Source: Rubrivivax sp. SCN 70-15 (GTDB lineage: Bacteria; Pseudomonadota; Gammaproteobacteria; Burkholderiales; Burkholderiaceae_C). Taken from it: a stretch of 32,853 nt of DNA. Positions 1 through 10,108 of the stretch are shown piece after piece. Numbering within the stretch: position 1 is the stretch's first letter; every line of letters starts with the position of its first letter. The translations under genes and the position numbers were made by a program. The notes below the pieces were generated by a model. The model ran no database searches. It was not told the origin of the DNA and worked only from the letters and a program-made list of their open reading frames with translations. The DNA lies in contig MEGM01000119.1 in the NCBI GenBank assembly GCA_001725505.1, forward strand, positions 1 through 32,853. The letters run 5' to 3'.

Positions 1-207
1 GTCCGCCCCTCGAGGCACGCCACCGACGGACTCGCAGGGCGCTGGGGGTATCCGCGGGCGCAGGGCCTATTCGCGGTCGCCACTTTCCGTGGCACGGGAA
101 GAAGGCGTCGACGAGGTCACCGCGGCAGACACAAGTCGCTCGCCCGCGAGCGTGGACCGGAGAACGCACCCCCGGGCCACCGGCTCACGCTGAACCTTGC
201 GCAAGCG
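1..207. repeat. Long intergenic repeat, left copy
   Basis: No credible protein is encoded here. Positions 54-207 are repeated in inverted orientation at 32534-32687: both copies are 154 bases and about 140 positions agree by hand alignment. Positions 1-81 are repeated in direct orientation at 32721-32802. The left copy is the most complete, containing both segments continuously. Half of the differences between the 154-bp copies fall at about 121-146; the rest is nearly identical. A short hairpin, CCGT-GGC-ACGG, is kept in both. No transposase, terminal inverted repeat or target duplication was seen, so this is a dispersed non-coding element of unknown function. Confidence 0.8.
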
Positions 208-373
208 CAACGCGGCCGAATCCGCGAACGGCTGAAACCGGCTAATTCGCATGCGAGCCAGCCGGGCGCGCAATTCCCTTCGGACCTGCGCGTCTGGGTC
301 CCGCCCGGTCGCCTGCCGCGCGCCCGGACCTTCGGCTGGCACGAACTGTCCTCAGGACGGTCCGTGTCCCGCC
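208..373. other. Intergenic stretch downstream of clpB
   Basis: I see no gene between the left repeat and the clpB stop codon. The only structure noticed is a small palindrome, GTCCT-C-AGGAC, at 348-358, just past the clpB stop. It has no U-rich tail in the clpB direction, so it is a poor intrinsic terminator. No other promoter, RNA or repeat could be supported. Confidence 0.5.
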
Positions 374-2968
<2,595 letters not shown>

Positions 2969-2994
2969 CAAGGGAAATCCTCCGGTTGCGCTGC

Positions 2995-3022
2995 AGATGG
3001 GCGCAAGCGTCGGGTTTTCAAG
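2995..3022 (-). promoter_or_regulatory. Sigma-32 (heat-shock) promoter of clpB
   Basis: Reading on the minus strand, CTTGAAA (3022-3016) is followed, after 13 bases, by GCCCATCT (3002-2995). This is close to the known RpoH consensus, CTTGAA with 13-15 bases to CCCCATnT. Transcription would start near 2988, giving a leader of about 20 bases that contains the GGAGG ribosome site (2983-2979). The TTGA of the -35 box includes the TGA stop codon (3020-3018) of the upstream ligase gene. Confidence 0.8.
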
Positions 3023-4358
3023 CCGGTGGCCGATTGCGCTGGATCAACTGCCGCGCCAACGCGGCGCGCTGCACCTTGCCCAGCGCCGTCTTCGGCAGCA
3101 CGTCGACGACGACGATCTCGCGCGGATGCTTGAAGCGCGCCAGCCGCGCGTCGAACAGCCGCTGCAGCGCTGCGCGATCGAGCGTCGATCCGGGCCGCTC
3201 GACGACGGCCAGCACCGGCACCTCGCCCCAGCGCGCGTCGGGCAGGCCGACCACCGCGCAATCGGCCACCTCGGGCCGCTCGGCGACGAGGCTCTCGATC
3301 TCGGCCGGGTGGATGTTCTCGCCACCCGAGATGATCAGCTCCTTCGAGCGGCCGACCACCTCGAAGCAGCCGTCCTCGTGCCGGACCGCTAGGTCGCCGG
3401 TGTGGAACCAGCCCTGCGCGTCGAAGCCGCTGCCGGCCTCGCGGTGGTAGCCGCGCATCAGGTTCGCGCCCTTGAGCAGGATCTCGCCGTCGGCCGCCAG
3501 GCGGACCTGCACGCCCGGCGCCGGCCGGCCCGCGTGGCCGGCATGGGCGAGGGCCTCGTCGGGGTGCAGCACGATCGAGACCGGCCCGGTCTCGGTCGCG
3601 CCGTAGACCTGGGCCACCGGCACGCCGCGCGCGTGGAAGGCGGCGATCAGCGAGCGCGGCACGATCTGCGAGCCGCTGTTGACGAACTGCAGCGACGACA
3701 GGTCGGCCCCGGCCCAGCGCGGATGCTCGACCAGCGCGCGCATCACCGCCGGCACGAGCAGTGTCGTCGTCGGCCGCCAGGAGGCCACGGCGTCGAACCA
3801 GAGGTCGGGGTCGAAGCGCGGGTGCAGCAGCACCTGGCCGCCAACGGCCAGCGCCGGCAGCGTCTGGATGCACAGACCGCCCATGTGGAACAGCGGCAGC
3901 ACCGACAGCACGCGGCTGCGCGCGTCCAGCCCCTGCGCAGCGATCGCGGCAACGGCGTTGGCCTGCATGCCGGCCGCCGTGTGCATCGCGCCCTTGGGCC
4001 GGCCGGTCGTGCCCGAGGTGTAGACGAGCAGCAGGTCGCCGGGCACGACGCCTGTGGCCGCGCCGGGCGTCAGCGCCGCCCGGGCCAGCACCTCGCCAGC
4101 CAGCGCCTCCATCTCGGGCGTGCCCATCAGGTGACCGGCGCCGGCGTGCTCGACGATCTGCGCCAGCTCGGCCGCGGCGAGGCGCCAGTTCAGCGGCAGC
4201 AGCACCGCGCCCAGGCGCTCGCAGGCCACCAGCGTGGCCAGCAGGTCCCAGCTGTTGTGGCCGAGCCAGGCGACGATCGCGCCACGCTGCACGCCGTCGT
4301 GCTGCAGGTGCTCGAGCGCGGCGTCGGCCAGCGCGGGCGGGACGATGCGCTCGAACAT
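3018..4358 (-). CDS. AMP-forming acyl/aryl-CoA ligase, short N-terminus
   Basis: Member of the ANL adenylate-forming family, which activates a carboxylic acid as acyl-AMP and transfers it to CoA. Visible motifs are the phosphate loop [11 protein letters not shown] (113-123), YGATETG (A5), the GWFHTGDL adenine/hinge region, [14 protein letters not shown], and the C-terminal PKTALGK with the catalytic Lys near 430. The substrate cannot be read from sequence; the neighbours suggest an aromatic or ring-derived acid. The ATG at 4358 was chosen; a TTG at 4376 is the alternative. At 446 residues it is short. After about 15 residues it jumps straight to the HGV-type segment before WLGHN, so the usual 30 or so residues with the YxEL motif appear missing. 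This could be an in-frame deletion or a divergent N-terminus. It is separated from the upstream acyl-CoA-dehydrogenase-fold gene by a 211-bp gap filled mostly with repeats. Confidence 0.85.
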   Translation of the reverse strand: MFERIVPPALADAALEHLQHDGVQRGAIVAWLGHNSWDLLATLVACERLGAVLLPLNWRLAAAELAQIVEHAGAGHLMGTPEMEALAGEVLARAALTPGAATGVVPGDLLLVYTSGTTGRPKGAMHTAAGMQANAVAAIAAQGLDARSRVLSVLPLFHMGGLCIQTLPALAVGGQVLLHPRFDPDLWFDAVASWRPTTTLLVPAVMRALVEHPRWAGADLSSLQFVNSGSQIVPRSLIAAFHARGVPVAQVYGATETGPVSIVLHPDEALAHAGHAGRPAPGVQVRLAADGEILLKGANLMRGYHREAGSGFDAQGWFHTGDLAVRHEDGCFEVVGRSKELIISGGENIHPAEIESLVAERPEVADCAVVGLPDARWGEVPVLAVVERPGSTLDRAALQRLFDARLARFKHPREIVVVDVLPKTALGKVQRAALARQLIQRNRPPA

Positions 4359-4379
4359 GTCGGCCGACGCCCTCAAGGC

Positions 4380-4569
4380 CAGGCACGGAACCGGCCAGGC
4401 CGGGCCGTTGCAGCGCGCCGGCCGCCAGAGACGGCCGGACCTCGTGCCGCCCGAGTCCGCGCAGGCGGACTCGGAGCCGCGGCACTCGGCCCCCTCGGGG
4501 GCGTGAGCCGCGCCGAGCGGGCGCGGGGCGCCCGCGAGTGGCTGCGACCGCCGGAGCGAGCCTGGGGGC
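4380..4569. repeat. GC-rich intergenic mosaic repeat with strong hairpins
   Basis: Gap between the acyl-CoA-dehydrogenase-fold gene and the ligase. At 4444-4485 a large hairpin has an outer 7-bp stem (GTGCCGC/GCGGCAC) and an inner perfect 10-bp stem (CCGAGTCCGC/GCGGACTCGG) around a GCAG loop. It is followed by the palindrome-like CCCCCTCGGGGG at 4490-4501. There is no U-tract, so it is not a classic terminator, though it could stall transcription or protect RNA ends. It belongs with the CCCCTCGAGG-type elements at 11588-11668 and 24844-24909 and at both window ends. Confidence 0.7.
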
Positions 4570-5802
4570 TCATATTTCTTCGTCGCGCTCGCCGGCCTCG
4601 TAGAGGCATTCGCGCCCGAGCCGGTCCAGGCACAGCTCGGCCGTCCACGGCAGCATCAGCGAGCCGCAGCGCGAGTCGCGGTACAGCCGCTCCAGCGGCA
4701 GGCTCTTGAGCATGCTCTGGCCACCGCAGGTGCGGATCGCGAGGCGCGCGATGTCGTTCGCGTTCTCCATGATCGTGTAATGCGCGGCGTACAGGCGCAT
4801 GCGCGTGTCCTTGTCGGGGTCGACCGTCGCGTCGCGCGCGTTCTGCAGGAAAAGGGCTCGCGTCTGCTCGAGCCTGACGCGCATCTCGGCCACCGCGATC
4901 TGCTTGGTCGGGTACATGCGGCGCTTGACCGGCGGCATGCCCGGGACCTCGGCGCGCAGGTAGGCGACCGTGAAGTCGTAGGCCGCCTGCGCGATGCCCA
5001 TGTAGGTGGGCGAGAGCGTCGCGAACATGTGCGGGAAGCGCGCCGCGGCCTGGAAGTACAGTCCTTCGGGCATCAGGCGTGCGCTGTGCGGAACGAAGAC
5101 CTCGTGCAGCAGCAGCGTGCGGCTCACGGTGCCGCGCATGCCCAGCGGGTCCCAGTCGCCGACGACCTCGACGCCCTCGGCATCGGCCGGCACCGCGAGG
5201 TAGAGCGAATCGCGCTGGGTGGCCGCGGGGTGGTCCAGCGTGCACAGCACGCCGTAGAAGTCGGCCGCGCCGGCGAGCGACGCGAAGATCTTCTTGCCGC
5301 TGATGCGGTAGCCGCCCTCCACCGGGCGCGCCAGCGTGCCGAACGGCGCCTTGCCGGCGGCCGCGGCACCACCTTCGGAGAAGGGCTGCGAATAGACCTG
5401 GCCGCGCTCGACGATGTTGGCGTAGTGGATCCGGCGGTTCTTCTCGTGGTCGGCGCGCTGCTCGGCCGTCATCTCCAGCGCGTCGGCGATCATCCCCGAC
5501 CACAGGCACGACGAGACGTGCATGTTGTAGGACAGCGCCGTGGCGCCGCAGTGGCGCCCGATCTCGGCCGCCACCATCACGTAGGTGGCGAAGTCGGCGC
5601 CCAGGCCGCCGTATTCGCGCGGGACGCAGATCTTCAGGAAGCCGGCCTCGCGCAGGTCGGCGTAGTTGTCGAACGGGAAGCTCGCGTCGCGGTCGTGCTC
5701 GGCCGCGCGCGGCGCGAACTTCTCGCGCCCGAGCCGGGCTGCGGTGTCGATCAGCTCGCGCTGCAGCGGCGTGAGCCAGGCGGTGTTGCCGGCGATGTGC
5801 AT
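4570..5802 (-). CDS. Acyl-CoA-dehydrogenase-fold flavoprotein without the usual catalytic Glu
   Basis: The 410-residue protein has the full acyl-CoA dehydrogenase architecture: an N-terminal helical domain (from RELIDTAARLGREKFAP), a middle beta domain (GGYRISGKKIFAS, then DPLGMRGTVSR) and a C-terminal helical domain ending near LYRDSR. In true dehydrogenases a Glu in a YEGT-like motif follows that RDSR segment. Here the segment reads SLMLPWTAE, with no Glu at the expected place, and the alternative position used by isovaleryl-CoA dehydrogenase also lacks Glu by hand alignment. Relatives with this fold and no catalytic base include two-component flavin monooxygenases of the DszC type. With a flavin reductase in the same cluster, a monooxygenase role is possible but unproven. 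The start ATG at 5802 has GGAGG nine bases upstream, inside the end of the preceding hydrolase gene. Confidence 0.8.
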   Translation of the reverse strand: MHIAGNTAWLTPLQRELIDTAARLGREKFAPRAAEHDRDASFPFDNYADLREAGFLKICVPREYGGLGADFATYVMVAAEIGRHCGATALSYNMHVSSCLWSGMIADALEMTAEQRADHEKNRRIHYANIVERGQVYSQPFSEGGAAAAGKAPFGTLARPVEGGYRISGKKIFASLAGAADFYGVLCTLDHPAATQRDSLYLAVPADAEGVEVVGDWDPLGMRGTVSRTLLLHEVFVPHSARLMPEGLYFQAAARFPHMFATLSPTYMGIAQAAYDFTVAYLRAEVPGMPPVKRRMYPTKQIAVAEMRVRLEQTRALFLQNARDATVDPDKDTRMRLYAAHYTIMENANDIARLAIRTCGGQSMLKSLPLERLYRDSRCGSLMLPWTAELCLDRLGRECLYEAGERDEEI

Positions 5803-5807
5803 GGACG

Positions 5808-6547
5808 TCAGCCTCCGGTGTCGAAACGGCGCTTCAGGAACGACAGCAAGGCGGCCTGGAACGCGGCCGGCTGCTCGATGTTGGCGATGTGGCCGGCGTC
5901 GGCCAGGCACTGATATTCGCCGCCCGGGATGCGCTGCGCCATGCGCTGCATCACCTCGGGCGGCGCGGTCCGGTCGTGCTCGGCGGCGAGGCACAGCGTC
6001 GGCACCGCGATCGAGGCCAGCGCGGCCCGGCGGTCGAACCCGGCGATGGATTTCAGCGCGACGCGGTAGCTTGCTTCTGGCACGCGCACCATCACGGCGA
6101 TGGCTGCCTCGCGCGCCGCGTCGCTCGCGCCGGGCGCCACCATCGCCGGCACCAGCTGCCGCGCCATGCCGGCCATGCCCAGGCCCGCGTCCAGCGGCGC
6201 CAGCCGCTCGGCGACGAACCTCGATTGCCACTCGCCGTCGGCCTTGCCGAACGATGCCGAGGTGCAGGCCAGCACCAGCCCTTGCACGCAACCGGGGTGC
6301 AGCGCGACCAGTTCCTGCGCCACCATGCCGCCCATACTGTGGCCGACGAGCACGGTGCGCGTGGCGCCCAGGCGCGCGACGAGCGAGCGCACGGCGTCGA
6401 CCATGGCCGCCAGCGTCGGCAGCCCCGGCGACTCGCCGTAGCCGCCAGCACCGGCACCGTCCCGGCCCAGATCGACTTTCCGCCACCGATGCCGTGCAGC
6501 AGCAGCACGGCGAGCTCGCCCTGGCCCTGTTCGACGAAGGCCGTCAC
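5808..6547 (-). pseudogene. Alpha/beta hydrolase, frameshifted by a deletion near 6440-6450
   Basis: The GTG start at 6547 overlaps the stop of the dioxygenase gene as GTGA. The first frame gives VTAFVEQGQGE and the oxyanion motif LLLHGIGGGKSIW, then VPVL. The next family feature, GGYGES, is in another frame, which runs through the nucleophile elbow GHSMGGM to the stop at 5808. About 13 residues normally found between these points (the strand ending in DxPGYG) are absent, so roughly 40 bases (a number leaving remainder 1 on division by 3) are missing around 6440-6450. Read unshifted, the first frame would end at 6092 as an unrelated 151-residue product. The intact enzyme would be a carbon-carbon or ester/amide hydrolase. 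Next to a NicX-like gene, a deformylase-like role (compare NicD) is a guess. It may be a pseudogene or an assembly error. Confidence 0.75.
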
Positions 6548-7569
6548 GGCAGCCTCCCCGCATCGACCACCAACTGCCCGTCCAAGGCCACGCTGCAGCC
6601 GCGCAGCGGCAGGTCGAAATGGCCCAGCGTGTGGCGGCCGGCGACCTCGTTCGCGCCGGTCGAGTAGAGGAAGTTGCCGGCGAAGGCGCGCAGCTCGGTG
6701 CCGTTGAAGTCGCCCTTGTCGTAGAAGGCCATCGAGTCCCAGCGCGCGCGCCGGTTCAGGCCCCAGCCGAGGTGCGAGACGGCATACGCCGCCGGATCGC
6801 CCCAGGCCTCGAAGTGGCCGCGCATCATCTCGGCGTCGACGCCGTCGCCTTCGACGCCGACGGCATGGTCGTTCTCGATGCGCAGCGTCACCGGGTCCTG
6901 CAGGTAGCTCTTGAAGGTCAGGTTGACGTCGCCGCGGTCCAGCACCAGCCTGCCGTTGACGCTGCCGGCGGCGGGGAAGGCCAGCACCAGACCGCCGGGC
7001 CAGTGCGAGAAGCTGCCCGGCCGCGTCGTGAAGCCCCAGACGCCGCCGACGCGAGCGCCGGCGAGCGCGACGCGCAGGTCGGTGCCGGCCGCCGACGTGA
7101 CGCGCAGCTCGCGCGCCGCCTTCAGCCGGCGCATCGCGTCGCGCACCGGCGCTTCGTCCTCGGCCCGCGGCAGGCAGCGTTCGAGGATCTCGGGGTGCTC
7201 GTGGCTGACGTACAGGCCGCGCGCACCGCCGGCCAGGATGCGCGCCAGCTCGGGCGCGTGCATCAGCCCCTCGACCGTGCAGTCGGCGAAGAACGTGGTG
7301 CCGGCGAGCGCAGCGACCACCGGCTCGAGGCCGCCGATCGCATCCGACGCGCCGGTCGAGCGCACCGGCACCGGCGCCGCCAGCGGCCGCCCCGGCAGCA
7401 CCAGATGGAAAGGCCGCGCCCCGAGCCGCGCCAGCGCCAGTTCGGCGAGCTGCGGCAGCTCGGGCCGGGTGGCGTGCTCCGACAGCACGGCACAGACGTC
7501 GCCCGGCTTCACGCCGCACAGGCCGAACACCTGCTCGAACATCGCGATCCACTTCGCCTCGATCTTCAT
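6544..7569 (-). CDS. NicX-like (2,5-dihydroxypyridine 5,6-dioxygenase family) protein
   Basis: The 341 residues align over their whole length with NicX, the non-heme iron enzyme that opens the 2,5-dihydroxypyridine ring, and more broadly with the proteins annotated as aminopeptidase-T-like. The three iron ligands known for Pseudomonas NicX correspond here to His266 (AVSHLGWGLN), His317 and Asp319 (LGHFDLPLR). Conserved blocks SHWPGGLVLAFP, GDVNLTFKSYLQDP and AGNFLYSTG are also present. A ring-opening role on an aromatic or N-heteroaromatic diol is therefore likely, but the substrate is unknown. GGAGAGG precedes the ATG at 7569. A 67-bp gap separates it from the flavin reductase, and its stop overlaps the hydrolase start. 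Confidence 0.8.
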   Translation of the reverse strand: MKIEAKWIAMFEQVFGLCGVKPGDVCAVLSEHATRPELPQLAELALARLGARPFHLVLPGRPLAAPVPVRSTGASDAIGGLEPVVAALAGTTFFADCTVEGLMHAPELARILAGGARGLYVSHEHPEILERCLPRAEDEAPVRDAMRRLKAARELRVTSAAGTDLRVALAGARVGGVWGFTTRPGSFSHWPGGLVLAFPAAGSVNGRLVLDRGDVNLTFKSYLQDPVTLRIENDHAVGVEGDGVDAEMMRGHFEAWGDPAAYAVSHLGWGLNRRARWDSMAFYDKGDFNGTELRAFAGNFLYSTGANEVAGRHTLGHFDLPLRGCSVALDGQLVVDAGRLP

Positions 7570-7636
7570 CTCGACCTCTCCGCCGCGTCACGCCGGCCGC
7601 TCGCGCCGCCGAGGCCGGGACGGACGTGAGATCGGC

Positions 7637-8113
7637 TCACAGGATCTCCCCGAGCAGGTGGTAATGCCCGCCCTGGAACACGAGCGGCGGCACCGGCGCC
7701 TCGCTCATCGACAGCACGCGGCCGATGAAGAGCTCGTGGTCGCCTGCGGTCTGGTGCGAGTGGGCCTCGCACTCGAACACCGCGGCGCAGCCGGACAGCA
7801 CCGGCGCGCCGGTTGCGCCGGGCGCCCACAGCCCTTCGTCGAACTTGGCATCGCGCCGCGTCGCGAAGCGGCGCGACAGGTCGACCTGCGCCTCGCCGAG
7901 CACGTTGACGGCGAAATGCCGCGCCTGCTGGAAGGCCGCCAGGCTCGGGCTGATGCGGCGCAGCGACCACAGCACCAGCGGCGGCGACAGCGACAGCGAC
8001 TGGAACGAGTTCGCGGTCAGGCCGACGCGCTCGCCGCGCGCATCGACGCAGCTGACGATCGTGACACCGGTGGCGAAGCGGCCGAGCGCGCTGCGCAGCG
8101 CGGTCGTGTCCAT
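7637..8113 (-). CDS. Flavin reductase family protein (FMN-binding)
   Basis: The 158-residue protein is a single flavin-reductase-like domain. It has the family opening LRSALGRFATGVTIVS, the middle motif GLTANSFQSLSLSPPLVLW and a late His-rich GDHELFIGRV segment. Such proteins use NAD(P)H to reduce FMN or FAD and hand it to a partner monooxygenase (compare HpaC, DszD). Its start ATG at 8113 overlaps the moaE stop as ATGA, so it is translated in the molybdopterin operon, but its probable partner is the dehydrogenase-fold flavoprotein three genes on. The length is normal and it looks intact. Confidence 0.88.
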   Translation of the reverse strand: MDTTALRSALGRFATGVTIVSCVDARGERVGLTANSFQSLSLSPPLVLWSLRRISPSLAAFQQARHFAVNVLGEAQVDLSRRFATRRDAKFDEGLWAPGATGAPVLSGCAAVFECEAHSHQTAGDHELFIGRVLSMSEAPVPPLVFQGGHYHLLGEIL

Positions 8114-8601
8114 CAGCCGCCGGGCGTCGAGTTGTCCGCTGCGATGCCCCAGCGGCGCAGCGCGTCGTCGTCGGCGACGCGCGCGTCGACCCAGCGCGCC
8201 CCCTCGGGCGTGAGCTCCTTCTTCCAGAACGGCGCCTGCGTCTTCAGGTAGTCCATCAGGAACTCGCAGGCCTGGAAGGCCTGACCACGGTGCGCCGACG
8301 AGACCGCGACGAGCACGATCTGGTCCTGCGGCAGCAGCCGGCCGACACGGTGGATCACGCGCGCGGCACGGATGTCGAAGCGCTGCATCGCGGCGTCGAT
8401 CATCGCCTCGATCGCGCGCTCGGTCATGCCCGGGTAATGCTCGAGCTCCATCTCGCGCACCTCGCCGGGCCCGGCGCCGTGGCGGTCGCGCACGGTGCCG
8501 ATGAAGCTCGCAACCGCGCCGACCCCGGCGTCGCCGGCGCGCAGCGCGGCGACCTCGGTCGAGAGGTCGAAGTCGGCGCTCTGGATCGCGACGCGGGACA
8601 T
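8113..8601 (-). CDS. moaE: Molybdopterin synthase catalytic subunit MoaE
   Basis: Large subunit of molybdopterin synthase, which uses sulfur from the MoaD C-terminus to convert cyclic pyranopterin monophosphate to molybdopterin. The 162 residues include GAVASFIGTVRD near the start, LEHYPGM, the VAVSSAHRGQAFQACEF block and FWKKE, which carries the conserved active-site lysines. It begins 5 bases after moaD and overlaps the flavin reductase gene by 1 bp in an ATGA junction. Normal family length. Confidence 0.96.
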   Translation of the reverse strand: MSRVAIQSADFDLSTEVAALRAGDAGVGAVASFIGTVRDRHGAGPGEVREMELEHYPGMTERAIEAMIDAAMQRFDIRAARVIHRVGRLLPQDQIVLVAVSSAHRGQAFQACEFLMDYLKTQAPFWKKELTPEGARWVDARVADDDALRRWGIAADNSTPGG

Positions 8602-8606
8602 GGGGC

Positions 8607-8858
8607 TCAGCCGCCGGTCACGGGCGGGAAGAAGGCGACCTCCGCACCGTCCTCGATGACCGTGGCCTCGTCGCTCATCACCTGGTTCAGCGCGCAGCGC
8701 ACGGCGCGCGTTCGCGCCAGCACCTCGGCGTGGCGGCCGCCGCGCTCGAGCAGGCGGTCGCGCAGCGCGCCCAGCGTCGTGCCGGCGGGCAGCTCCAGCG
8801 TCTCTGCCGGGCCGAGCGCCTCGCGCAGCGCGGCGAAGTAGCGCAACTGGATCTTCAT
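8607..8858 (-). CDS. moaD: Molybdopterin synthase sulfur carrier subunit MoaD
   Basis: Ubiquitin-like small subunit of molybdopterin synthase. The 83 residues begin MKIQLRYFAALREALG and end in the diagnostic Gly-Gly tail (PPVTGG), whose last Gly becomes the thiocarboxylate sulfur donor. The ATG at 8858 shares bases with the moeA stop (ATGA), so the two are translationally coupled. The downstream partner moaE follows after 5 bases. Confidence 0.95.
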   Translation of the reverse strand: MKIQLRYFAALREALGPAETLELPAGTTLGALRDRLLERGGRHAEVLARTRAVRCALNQVMSDEATVIEDGAEVAFFPPVTGG

Positions 8859-10108
8859 CAGCGGTTGATCAGTTCGGACGTCGGCAGGAAGCGTACCGTG
8901 TCGCCGGCGCGGATGGCCTGGCCCGCCGGGTTGTCCACCAAGCCGTCGGCCCAGACGACCGAGGTCAGCACGCCCGAGCTCTGGTTCGCGAACAGGTCGA
9001 GCCCACCGCGCTCGTTCAGGCGCACGCGCAGGAACTCGCGCCGCTTGTCGGGGCGCGGCCAGTCGAAGTCGGCGCGCAGCGGCAGCGCCGCCGGCAACGC
9101 CGATGCCGAGCCCTGCATCGCGCGCAGGACGGTGGTCACGCACAGCAGATAAGTCACGAAGCTCGACACCGGGTTGCCCGGCAGCCCGATCAGCAACGCC
9201 GAGCCGCCGTCGCCCGGGCGGCGGATCGTGCCGAACGCGAGCGGCTTGCCCGGCTTGATCGCGATCTGCCAATGCTCCAGCGTGCCTTCGGCCTGCGCCG
9301 CCGGCTTCAGGTGGTCCTCGTCGCCGGCCGAGACGCCGCCGCAGGTGACGATCAGGTCGTGCCCGGCCGCCGCCTCGCGCAGCGCGGCGCGCGTCGCGTC
9401 GAGGCGGTCGGGAACGATGCCCAGGTCGGTGACCCCGCAGCCCGCGGCCTGGAACAGCGCGCGCAGCGTGAAGCGGTTCGAGTTGTAGATCGCGCCGGGC
9501 TTGAGCGGCTCGCCGGGCATCATCAGCTCGTCGCCGGTGGAGAACAGCGCCACGCGCGGCCGGCGCACGACGGCGAGCGTGGCCGCCCCGACCGAGGCCG
9601 CCATCCCCAGCGCCTGCGGCGTCATCCGCGCGCCCTGGTGCAGCACGATCGCACCCTGGTGCACGTCCTCGCCACGGCGGCGAATCCACTGGCCGAACGC
9701 CGGCACGGTGTTGACGCGCACCGCACCCAGCCCGTCTCCGGGAACGGCTTCGCACTGCTCCTGCATCACCACCGCGTCGGCACCGGCCGGCACCTGGGCG
9801 CCGGTGAAGACACGCGCCGCGGTGCCCGGCTCCAGTTCGGAGCCGACGACGCCCGCCGGGATGCGCTGCGACACCGGCAGCACGGTGCCGGCGGACGGCA
9901 CGTCGCTGCTGCGCAGCGCGTAGCCGTCCATCGAAGTGTTGTCCTCGGGCGGCACGTGCAGCGCCGACAGCACGTCGGCGGCAAGCACTCGGCCGAGGCC
10001 GTCGAAGGTCGAGACCGACTCGGTCTGCCGGATGCGGTGCGGTGCCGCGCCTTCGACGAGGCGGGCCAGCGCGTCGTCCAGGCTGAGCAGCGGGCGGGTG
10101 TCTTTCAT
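8858..10108 (-). CDS. moeA: Molybdopterin molybdenumtransferase MoeA
   Basis: Inserts molybdate into adenylated molybdopterin, the last common step of molybdenum cofactor synthesis. The 416 residues show the MoeA motifs: PPEDNTSMDGYALR near 55, RVFTGAQVPAGADAVV, the molybdopterin-binding domain with STGDEL and the TCGGVSAGDED loop, and GLPGNPVSS before the C-terminal domain. The start at 10108 overlaps the thrC stop (ATGA) and the end overlaps moaD. Intact. Confidence 0.96.
   Translation of the reverse strand: MKDTRPLLSLDDALARLVEGAAPHRIRQTESVSTFDGLGRVLAADVLSALHVPPEDNTSMDGYALRSSDVPSAGTVLPVSQRIPAGVVGSELEPGTAARVFTGAQVPAGADAVVMQEQCEAVPGDGLGAVRVNTVPAFGQWIRRRGEDVHQGAIVLHQGARMTPQALGMAASVGAATLAVVRRPRVALFSTGDELMMPGEPLKPGAIYNSNRFTLRALFQAAGCGVTDLGIVPDRLDATRAALREAAAGHDLIVTCGGVSAGDEDHLKPAAQAEGTLEHWQIAIKPGKPLAFGTIRRPGDGGSALLIGLPGNPVSSFVTYLLCVTTVLRAMQGSASALPAALPLRADFDWPRPDKRREFLRVRLNERGGLDLFANQSSGVLTSVVWADGLVDNPAGQAIRAGDTVRFLPTSELINR

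Noticed and set aside
1-207. End repeats as transposon termini flanking a 32-kb element
   Set aside because: No transposase, recombinase or target-site duplication was found, and most of the interior is core genome. A dispersed repeat at contig ends is simpler.
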